A DNA stretch of 64,000 bases from Pseudeuparius sepicola (lineage: Eukaryota > Arthropoda > Insecta > Coleoptera > Anthribidae), in assembly GCA_963920635.1 (NCBI GenBank), contig OY987305.1, forward strand, positions 1,870,001-1,934,000, given 5' to 3'. Position numbers and translations under genes: made by a program. The first letter of the stretch is position 1. The number at the start of each line of letters is the position of its first letter. The notes beneath the pieces are model-generated. The model worked only from the letters and a program-made list of their open reading frames with translations, was not told the DNA's origin and searched no databases. This document shows, piece by piece, positions 21,344-33,300 of the stretch.

Positions 21344-24300
21344 GTGAGGATTTTCACTATTTACGACAATTTTCGATTTTGTTTGTGAAAAACGGTTCGC
21401 AATAACTTTTGAAAAAGTAGTTCAAATGAACTGTCACCGCAAAACAGTAAAGGTAGGTTAGGGTAGCAGTGTTGCCAGATCAAATATTTTCCTTATCAAA
21501 ACAAAACCCATAGAGATCATATATATATAGGTAGAGCGCTGAACAAGTTCCTTTTTATGGCAAATTGTGGATTTACGCATGGGCCTATGGAACATGCTCA
21601 TTAGACCTTCAGACTGCGCAATTCAAAACAGTGGTTGTTTTCCTGAATTACTATCTCCCTACAAACTTGTATACTGATAATAAATTAAGCTCACCTCAGC
21701 GTGGACTGGTCAAGACTTCGATAACTACAACTAGGTTCGTTTATACTTGTAAAACTAGTTTCGTCCAAACTACTAGAATTTGCTTCACTGATGCTAAAAC
21801 TTGACTTGTTTTCATATACCCTTATAATTTAACACTAAAACAAATAAGCTACTAATAGTTTCTTACACCACAATCATGTATATACTTACTTAAATGATGG
21901 TTTAGGTGGTTTTAATAGAAGAGTTGGTACCGCATTTTCAATTAGCTGCGTTTTGACTCGTTTCGTTTTTAAACATTCTGGTGTAAAATGAGCAGAACAT
22001 ATTCGAGATGATCACTTAATTAGATAAAACACTCAAACAACTAAAACGCGAAGAAATTATTAATAATTAGCTGAAAATCGAAAAAATTATGCCACAAAGC
22101 GTCTATGATGCAAACAACGGTAGGTTATACTTAGTTTGTCGCTGTCAAAGAGTGTCAAGTTTCACAAAACGCTACCTCAAATTGCAAATGCGCATATCCA
22201 CTGGGACTATTTATTACTATTTTTACTATTTTGTGATTTTAAACTCGTCAAAGATTTTCCGTGCATCCTATGTATCAAAAACATCGTCCAGCACTCTACC
22301 TATATATATGATCTATGATCTCTATGGTTTTCACGCCTGAATCGATATTTGACAGCATCTTAGTGAGAAAATCTTTGACGAATTTAAAATCATAAAATAG
22401 ATTTTAAATTCGTCAAAGATTTTTCGCGCATCCTATGTATAAAAAACATCGTCCAGCACTCTACCTATATACATATATGATCTCTATGACAAAACCTAAA
22501 CAACATTCCAGATTCTAAAAATGCAAGTTGTTCGTTGCATCAAGAACAGTCTATTGTATGAAATGTTCAATTTTGAATCTTTTTTGGTAAAGCAATCAGA
22601 TTGCTCAGTGTCCCAGAAGAAATAGATTTGTTGACAGGAAAAGTTCCCAAAAAATGAGGAGAAAATGCCAGACTTCACAACACTGCCATTATTTTGACAT
22701 TTTAGAAATGTTCTTATTGGTTAGAAAAGCTGGGTTTGCTCTCGTTGGCTAAATTTGAAAATTAAAATTATTTTAAAGGTTTTAATATACTTTTTAAAAT
22801 CTTTTAGGGCCCGTAGGTGTAGCTGCTGCGGCAGCCATAGTTTCTTCTAAGAAAAAGAAAAGGCCACACTCTTTTGAAACAAACCCTTCAATACGAAAAA
22901 GGCACCAAAATAGACTACTACGAAAATTAAGGGTAACAGTCTTAAATAGTCGTTTCCTTGTTAATTATTATTATTATTTTTTAGCAAACTATCGACGAAT
23001 TTGCAACTAGGGTCGGACAGCAAGCCATCGTTCTTGTTGCTACGCCTGGCAAGCCGAATACGAGTTATAAAGTTTTTGGAGCCAAACCTCTCGAAGACGT
23101 AATCAAAAATTTAAAATCTACTATTATGGAAGAACTTGAAAATGCTCTTGCACACCAGGTACTTCATTTTAATACATATTAAGTAATAGAAGTGTTCACT
23201 CTATTTTTTTTAGGCCCCGCCTCCTATACAAGAAGACCCGACACTGTTCGAACTACCGCCACTTATAATAGACGGCATTCCCACGCCTGTCGAAAAAATG
23301 ACGCAAGCTCAACTCCGATGCTTCATTCCACTGATGCTCAAGTATTCTACGGGCCGGGGCAAGCCCGGGTGGGGTCGGGAGAGCACCCGTCCCCCGTGGT
23401 GGCCCAAGGAACTCCCGTGGGCGAACGTAAGGATGGACGCTCGGAGCGAAGATGAAAAACAGAAGGTATACGAGATCGACATTGCCCAAGTAGCACAAAT
23501 TGTTTTTTAAAAGCTGTAACAGTATCTATACCGCTTTTTTATATAGCCTCAAGCTATATAATTAAGAGTTGTAAACCATCTTTCAGCACTAATAAAGTAT
23601 CAATATACCCAAAAAAGGCCCCCATTTTTACAGCTTTTAAGTTCTATAACTCTGTATGATGAAAACAATTTAACAATCCTGAGCCTGCTTTGAGTTTTCT
23701 TCAATATTTTCCAAAATATATAGTAGGACTAGAATCGTTAAATTTTGTCATCACGCGCAGTTTTCCATTCTGAGGAAGTTTTCTTAATACTGTTTTGTTT
23801 TACTATTTACAAAAAAAAATTATTTGAAAAAAAAAGAATAAAATCAAAAACATCAAAGTAGGCCCAATGCTTTGAAATTTTGTACACCTAAGTAACTTAC
23901 CGCGATGAACAAATTTTCTTTATAACTTTTTCACTATTTCTACAAATAGGGGTAGTTTACTCTTATGCTAATTAACGTTTCTTAAATTTTCTGGTCACCC
24001 ATTTTATATAACTTAACATTTTCCATGCCAATCTTATTTTAAGGACAAGCAGACTTTTTTGTCAAGAATGATTTTTTATCAAAGAATTGAAAATAACCTT
24101 TTATACAAGTATAGTTATGTCCATCCGTGGACACACTGTATATATATATATATAAAAACAGAAGGTATACGAGATCGACATTGCCCAAGTAGCACAAATT
24201 GTTTTTTAAAAGCTGTAACAGTATCTATACCGCTTTTTTATGTAGCCTCAAGCTATATAATTAAGAGTTGTAAACCATCTTTCAGCACTAATAAAGTATC

Positions 24301-27300
24301 AATATACCCAAAAAAGGCCCCCATTTTTACAGCTTTTAAGTTCTATAAAGGTTATAAAACAAGCTGAAATAGTAATTAATTCTTTTAATTGTTATATTAG
24401 AGGTATTTACATGATACAAACAAGATTTATAAAACCTTAAAAAGCATATATTGACGAACAAATCTTTTAAAAAATCATTTTTGCAATAAAACGGCTATAT
24501 TAAAGCATAAACCCCGATTACTGTAAAAGTCCCGATTTTGTCAGATGACATTCTCCACAAAATCCCTAGGAATTTTCTGTTAACCATGAGTATAACATTG
24601 GTATATGCGTCGCAACCAGTTAATGACGTCAATCATTGATATATGATGTGAAAAGTTACCCAAGTGATAGGAAATAAAAAACATAATAAAATAAAAACCC
24701 TATTGCAATCACGATTATACTGCTACAAATAAAAATAACTATGACTACAACTCATTTTAATAATAATTTCAAACGTCATGGAAACACTTTCATTTTGGTA
24801 TTTTGGTAAAATCGGCTACTTGCGGCAGCGTCTATGGTGCGCGTACTCAGGCAAATTTTACTTCCGTTTTCCGTGTTGTGAAAGTAAAAACCTATACATA
24901 TATACGTTGTGGTTCAAAAGGGTTCAAACTTTGGGCAGTGGAAATATTCGCGGGTTTTGTACGTTTCGTGAGTTTTACCGTTATCTGTGTTGTTCTTGTT
25001 CGTGTTATTAGTAGTTATTCATTGTGCAAATGGGCTCGTTACTGACCTGAACTTTTGACCCGGTTGCATTTTTTGCTCCATCGATACCAACTTAGGAGCT
25101 CGAAATTACCAATTGACAGTCCCAGTAAGGACTTCTTATAATAATTTTACTATACAATTTCTGTGTTCACACAATCACAAACAGAAATATGACGACTTAG
25201 TTGAATAACGAAGTAGAATCTGGTACCTAATAAGAATCCGCCAGAAGACTCTTTTGCCTGTAAATTATTAATTTTATTGCTCACCCTGGACTCAAAATTC
25301 ATCTGGCAACAAAGTTTTATGGTAAAACCACTTATTTTAGTGCGAAATAACAACTGCGCCTCGAAAATTCCTTGAAATTAATTTAAACAAAAATATATAT
25401 TTTTTTATTTTTTCCCGTTTTTTCACAACTCCTGTATTTAAATAAATTGCGTTACATATTCTGAATGTATTGTAACTAATTATCATAACAATAATGCAAA
25501 TATTTCCTTCTAACGTTAAAAAAATTATTGAACATATCAATATGGCCCCTTCTTTTCCACTATACAAAATGGCTTCTTTCAAAAAGGTCACCATACGATC
25601 ACTTATAAATCTTTTAAAGAGCACTATTCTGCATAAAGGTGTCATTATTGTTGTATAGTCGCTTATTAAGCAATTATAAATTATCAGGAGAATTTAAAGA
25701 AGTTATAATAAATAATAATGCTTTATTATCTCATGAATTTACTATTTGTAGTCTTCCTTTTTCATTGAATTTATGTCTCCAGTGCCACCTCTCGTTGGAC
25801 GTTAGATATATTTTCTTTTTTAATTGATTTTTATTAATATCGTTAAACACACATTTTGCAATAAGTTCATTTTGGGAACTGGCCCAACACCCAAGTAAAT
25901 AATAATATAACGTGATTTATTAATCTTATTTTATTTTAACTTTTTCTCTAGATTGTGAATAAATTAAACGCTAACCACAAATAATACTTTATCACTATAA
26001 ATAAATAGCAGAAATAGGTAGCTACAATAAGATATTGATTATAAGAATATTGTAAGGTTTTTTATTTAATTATTATTATTATTTATTTCATTTCAACTAT
26101 ATACTTGCTACAGAAAATATTCTCTTGGTGATAGTTACAAAGCTTTTATACATAATCTATACTAAAGCTATATTAGAAGCTATTTGTTTTAAATATCTAT
26201 ATTGCTGAGAAATTATACTTTAATCACGCTTAAAACTCTATAGTATCCAGCCCCAATAAAGCAAAAGTAGGAGTATTAGATTACTTTATAGAAGCTATAT
26301 GCAAGTTTATATAACTCTTACAAATCTGTTTTACTTATTCTATACCGCTTTTACGAAGTAATAATAATAATGCTATACAGGGTGATTCAGTTTTAATCTG
26401 CAACACTTCAACAGGTGATAGAAAACCAAAAAATAACCGCACTTTCTTGTATAAACTATATCATTTTAAGGCCTTATAAAAAAGTTACAGGGTGTTAAAG
26501 TTGCAAGAAATATGTGGAATTTATTGAATATTTGACAAACTAGTTGAGATATTTAAGTCATATTTGGTACACGTTATAACGGCATCGGCTAGCATAAAAC
26601 CTGTTAATATCAAACATCTTGAACAACCAGTGGCGTAGAAATGGGTAATTAGTATAATTTATTTTAGAAAAAAATAGAACCACCTTGTATAGCAGTAAAA
26701 TGTATTCAAATTCTTATGTAAATTTTTATTGTAAACAAAAACGTTTTCTTAGCATTTTTTCATATGTGTCATGGTTTCATAGCAAATTTGATTTTTTCGT
26801 ATTATTTCGGGGTACTTTGAAAAATTATCTAAAAAATTTGCTCCATAAGTAACACTTAAAGTAGAAATAATGTGTTTGCTACCGGAAATAAAGTAACTTT
26901 TTCCAATAAATTCACCTATTTAAGGCTATACTTTTGAAGATACAGGGTCTAAAACATTTAATGAAGATACAATTAATGTTACGCTCTGTATCTTGAAAAG
27001 TAAAACCTTGAATGGGCAAGTTTATTGGGAAAAGTTACTGTAATTAAAGTAAAAAACACATTTTTTCTACTTTGAGTGTTACTTATGGAGAAAAGTTTTA
27101 AGTTAATTTTTCAGAAGTATCCCGAAATAATACGAAAAAATCAAATTTGCTATGAAACCATGACACATATGAAAAAATGCTAAGAGAACGTTTTTGTTTA
27201 CAATAAAAATTTACATAAGAATTTGAATACATTTTATTGCTATACAAGGTGGTTCTATTTTTTTTTTTCTAAAATAAGTTATACTAATTACCCATTTCTA

Positions 27301-30300
27301 CGCCACTGGTTGATATTAACAGGTTTTATGCTAACCCATGCCGTTATAATGTGTACCAAATATGATTTAAATATCTCAACTAGTTTGTAAAATATTCAAT
27401 AAATTCCACATATTTCTTGCAAGTGTAACACCCTGTAACTTTTTTATAAGGCCTTAAAATGATAATAGTTTATAGAAGAAAGTGCGGTTATTTTTTGGTT
27501 TTCTATCACCTGTTGAAGTGTTGCAGATTAAAACTGAATCACCCTGTATAAATGGCGCAATGAAACACCTTTATAAAAATACTGTACAGTTGTTTTAACA
27601 CCAACGTTATTTTTCTAATTTACTGAATAAGCAATTTGGTATCATATATTTCCTTAATATAACCAATTGGCCATATTAATTGCTGCAATATACTTTTTAT
27701 AAAGTTTTAAGCAGAATAGCGCACCGAATGTGCTACTTGGGTGTGCTGTTGTCATTATCGAACCTTATAGAGTGTCTCTCTCAGATTTCGTGGACTCACG
27801 CCCTACGCCAGATCGTGATCAACTGCTACAAGTTCCACGGGCGGGAGGATTTGCTGCCGGTGTTCTCCGAGGAGGACGAGAAGGCGAACGCGGCGGCGAT
27901 GTCGAACGCGAACGTCAGTAACTCGGTGGGGGTGCTGAAGATGCACTCGTCCGGGATCGTCCCGACCCATAAGATACAGATCCAAGCTAACGGGTCGCCC
28001 CAAATAATTGCCACCTCGCCGGACGGGCTGGGCGCCTCGTCGGCGCAAGTCTGTCTGGATCCGGGCGGATATAGTTCGGACGTCGATGTTCGTAAAGAGT
28101 TGGCTGGTTTTCGGTCGGGCTTCGGGTGCGAAACTTCGGCGGGCCGCGGCTTACGGGCCACCCGTTTATTCATTTGGTTAATGCAGGGTCATTCACGTAA
28201 GTGGTTCATTACAAGATTACGGGGAAGGAGTGCGAATTTTGATTTGAAATTTTGGTCACTTATATAACAGGTTGTAGACTTTCTTTCTAAAATATTTTCA
28301 ACTTCCGATCACTTCCGGTTATACCGGAAGTCGATAGCAACTTTGTTATTTCAAATAGAACACCCTATATATTATTACACCGTTTGGTTCCCTATTAAAT
28401 TCCAAATCTTTTTTCTGAATATAATGTGTACCCTATTCCAAACCCTTTTCGAGATATTCGCAAATTTTTGATTTTTTTGAGTGTTGCAGCCATCGACCAT
28501 AGTGATCATAACTTTGAAATTTATGAATCTTAAAAACTGAAATTTTCGACTGTCGTAGGCGAAAGTCAACTTTATTAAGTGGTCTGTATGCCATTTCAAA
28601 ATATTGTACAGGGTGTTCGGGAAAAAATTCCCAATGTCAACATCGAAAAATTGAAAAATCTCTTTTTTTTCAAATGGAACCCATATTTTTCTATTGTGCC
28701 ATTTAAATGCTTGTGAAAAGGCAGTTCAAAAAGATATAACACACTATATGTCTAAATGAAGCGGTTGCTTCGTTATTACGCAAAATACGTATTTTTTCTG
28801 TTCTGTATCAACAAAGATGCCATTTCTCAAGGAGCGTCACATTATAGGGGGCCATGGAAAATGAAATAACGCAATTATATGACAAGGTTAAGGACTATTT
28901 AATAATATTTTTTCCCTGACAAGCAACAATACAAAATTAAATAATACTAACAATTACATAATAATAGATACTAGAAGAAAAAACAAGAAACTACATATAA
29001 GTAAAACTCTATTCATATTATGCTATTTACCTGTTACGTATTTACATTTGCTTCTCTTTGTTTGGACCTTGCCACGGACTATGAAATTTCGTTCGAAGTT
29101 TCTGAATTTTCTTTTCGTCAAAGGTGGTAAATGTAAATGCCTTTCATTAAAACTGTTCTTTCTAAAATTCTATTACACTCTCCATGAGTGTAAAACATAT
29201 TTAAAATATCTTCGTTAGAATAGTTAATTTGAGCCATTCTTGTCAACAGTTAATATTTTATTGTTTGGAACACAATAAATGACAATCACAAATATGAAAA
29301 ATCCATGGCCGCGTATTAGAAAAGGTCCGTTGTTTCTTGATATGGAGCTGCAAAAATACGTATTTTGCGTAATAACGAAGCAACCGCTTCATTTAGACAT
29401 ATAGTGTGTTATATCTTTTTGAACTGCCTTTTCACAAGCATTTAAATGGCACAATAGAAAAATATGGGTTCCATTTGAAAAAAATGAGATTTTTCAAATT
29501 TTCGATGTTGATATTGGGAATTTTTTCCCGAACACCCTGTACAATATTTTGAAATGGCATACAGACCATTTGATAAAGTTGACTTTCGCCTACGATAGTC
29601 CAAAATTTCAGTTTTCCAGATTCATAAATTTCAAAGTTATCATCACTATGGTCGATGGCTGCAACACTCAAAAAAATCAAAAATTTGTGAATATCTCGAA
29701 AAGGGTTAGGAATATGGTACACATCAAATTCAGAAAAAAGATTTGGAATTTAATAGGACACCAAATGGTGTAGTAATATATAGGGTGTTCTATTTGAAAT
29801 AACAAAGTTGCGATCAACTTCCGGTATAACCGGAAGTGATCGGAAGTTGACAATATTTTAGAACGAAAGTTTACAACCTGTTACATAAGTAACCAAAATT
29901 TCAAATTAAAATTCGCACTCCTTCCCCGTAAACTTCTAATGAACCACTTACGTGAATCACCCTGTATAAGTGGTGTTTTAAAGAGTTTTCACGCCTGAAT
30001 TGATATTTGACAGCATCTTAGTGAGAATGCAGAAAAATTTGCATTTTTCGCAAAATGCAATTTTCGAAATACTTATTACAACTAATTATGCTTACCTTGT
30101 CGACGTCACTATGCACTTTGACAACAATTTTTACATCTATGTTAAAAATTCGGCAAAGGTTTATTATTGTCGCATTTCCGAAGTTTCGTTTCCTAATTCC
30201 AGACCACGCTGTAAATTTTTTATATTTTCGGTTTGCAAGTATAAAAATTTATTTTTGTAGAGTAATAAACAGCTTTTGTGAATGTATTTTTTTATTAAGA

Positions 30301-33300
30301 ATTTCGTTTCGTCCATTTAGCTTGGTTTTGTTTCTTTCAGTTCACTTTTATTTCGTTTTTGTGCATTTCTTACACTTTAACAGATGAATGTGGCTTACAG
30401 TTTTACTCTGGTTCATTTGAACTACTATCCAAAAATGTTAACTCCACTCCTACCTAACTTTTCTGAACACAACCCCAGGACAACAATTGCTCATGGCAAA
30501 CTATGATACTATAATAAAATGTCAATTTCAAAGCCGACTATGATAGAGTTAAATGTCATTATACCGCTTTGTGTAAGAAATGACACACAGAAGTAAATGT
30601 TGTTTTGTGCACGAAACTACTGAGGCCGGTTTGGAAAAGTGGCTGTTTTCTGACCCATTTTAGATGACAATACAGTATGCTCCCACTGTCCTCCACACGA
30701 TCACGAACCCGGACGGAACTGTCAGCATTGTTCAAGTCGACCCGAACAATCCGATCATCACCTTACCGGACGGTACTACGGCCCACGTGCAGGGCATGGC
30801 CACAGTGCGTAACATAACAATCGAAACGCTAACGTTTCGATGATTTTGACTTTCTTTTTCAGTTGCAGTCTCAAGGGGACGGTACGCCTGTCCACACGAT
30901 CCAAACGATAGACGGTGGCCAGGGGGAGGTCGTCGACTTGACGTCGGTGACTGAAGCGACGTTGAATTCTGACGGTCAGATTATTTTGACAGCCGAAGAT
31001 GGACACGGTGAGGCAATGGAGTATGGGTTTAATAATTCCTCTATGTTTTTTTTACGTTTTCAGTGAGCGGAGTGATCACAGTACCTGTAACAGCCTCCAT
31101 GTACCAAACGATGGTGGCGAACATCCAGCACCTGCATACAAACAGCGACGGGACGGTTTGCGTTACGCCCGTCGTCCAAGTACCCAAGGTTAGAGCTAGC
31201 AGTTTTAAAATAAAAAACATAGAAATGGCATCTGTAGATTGAAATGTTTGGAAGGGGTAGCACTTTTTATACTCTTATTATTTATTTACTAGTTAAAGTT
31301 TAACAGCGTTGCCAATAATTCATAATGAAAAACTTATTTTCTCTGGTAAATTAAGATAATCTTCAAGATCAAATTGCAAATTAGTAATATTTTTGCAACA
31401 GTGGTTTCCGTTGTATGTAGGGACTAGGGACATACCCAATCAGTTGCAAATAGGTTTGCTTTGAAGTAAATAATGGTAGATAATATACGATATTTATGTA
31501 TTGATGAGATAAGGTCTGCCTGACTAATAGGTGAATCTAGTGCCTATTTATAATTATCTAGAAACTTATTGGGCAGTATTTATATACTACTTAATCTGTG
31601 ATAACACTAAGGAAACAATAATATACCTACAATTACCAATACCAATCGCACAATCTGACAAACGCGCAAATCGGTCAAGAGTGTGCCTCACCTTGTGTTT
31701 GACATAACTGGTGCTGTGTCTTTTAGAAGCAATTTTTCGCTGTTTTTAAGTGTTTCTTAAGTATTCGTCGGTTTAAAATGCTTATATAGGCAATTAAGTT
31801 ATATGTTATGGGCAAAAAAAGTGTATTGTTTGCAAATCAAGCAACTCGCCAAAGGAGGTTACATATCATGCGTAAGTACATAGGCGTACCTAGTTCGGGG
31901 CACGGTAAAAGATACCTTTACCACCACAGGGAAAATAATTCTCTACATGGGTATCAAACGAAAGGGCTCGACGGGTAGAAAACAAAAGGTGAATGACGTC
32001 ATAATAAATCTAATATGGCGGCCTCCCCAAGACGGTGGATTGCCTAATTCTTCACAACATCCTCGACGTGGGTATCAAATGAAAGGATTTGAAGAGTAGA
32101 AAACGATAAGGTGACTGAAGTCATACTAAATCCAATAGGGCGGATGCCCGATGCCCCAAGATGGCAGACTAAATTTCTTTACCACCCTTCTGAGATGGGA
32201 ATCAAATAGGTTATAAAAAAGCACAAAATAAAATAAATAATAAAAAAACCTTTTTAAAAACAAGCTTTTATTTAAGTAAGCCATTTACTAAAACGGATAA
32301 AATAAGTTTAGGTTTTCGTTAAGATAATTCAATGCCAAACTGCAACAAGCTTTTTTAAATCAAAAAACTTGTCGCGCAAACTATAAAGAAAATATACTCT
32401 TTGGCATGTACTTGCTTATCAACTAATCACTGTCCGATAAAATTAATTGGTAGGTACCTTCTTTTATGAACATCTCGCGCGACGAGCTTTTTGAAGTGTG
32501 GCATTGAATTGTCTTAACGGAAACCTAAACTTATTGTATTCGTTTTAGTTCATGGCTTAAATAAAAGCTTGTTTTTAAAAAGTTTTTGTTTTTTATTTTT
32601 TTATATTGTGTTCGCCGAACAATCCCCAACTAGTAACTGTCAATAACATTGATAAGTTTGAATTTTAGAATTGACACGTACTAGTTGTACCTCGGGTTAC
32701 ACTTCAATTTTTATAAAAAAAATTGAGATATAAAGGCAAATATACGTTTTCCTATTTTTATAACTATTTTAAAAAAATAAGAGGTACGCCACTGCTTTGT
32801 AATCGTTAGCACCAGATCTGTCACCCGAACTGTAAACATTATTTTTTTTTATTATGGGAACAAACTTGCCAAAACATAGCCAGTTCTACGTTTTTTATCT
32901 TTTGTTTTTTATTTTTTATTTTTTTATATTGTGTTCGCCGAACAATCCCCAACTAGTAACTGTCAATAACATTGATAAGTTTGAATTTTAGAATTGACAC
33001 GTACTAGTTGTACCTCGGGTTACACTTCAATTTTTATAAAAAAAATTGAGATATAAAGGCAAATATATGTTTTCCTATTTTTATAACTATTTAAAAAAAA
33101 TAAGAGGTACGCCACTGCTTTGTAATCGTTAGCACCAGATCTGTCACCCGAACTGAAACATTATTTTTTTTTATTATGGGAACAAACTTGCCAAAACATA
33201 GCCAGTTCTACGTTTTTTATCTTTTGTTTTTTATTTTTCTGAGTTCTGGTCATAGCCTACTTGATTTCAACTGAAAAACAAAAAAATGCCTGTGCAAGTT

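Noticed and set aside
23192..23510. Alternative-frame open frames over ewg exon 4
   Set aside because: The NRF-1 signature lies in a different frame; these are shadows.
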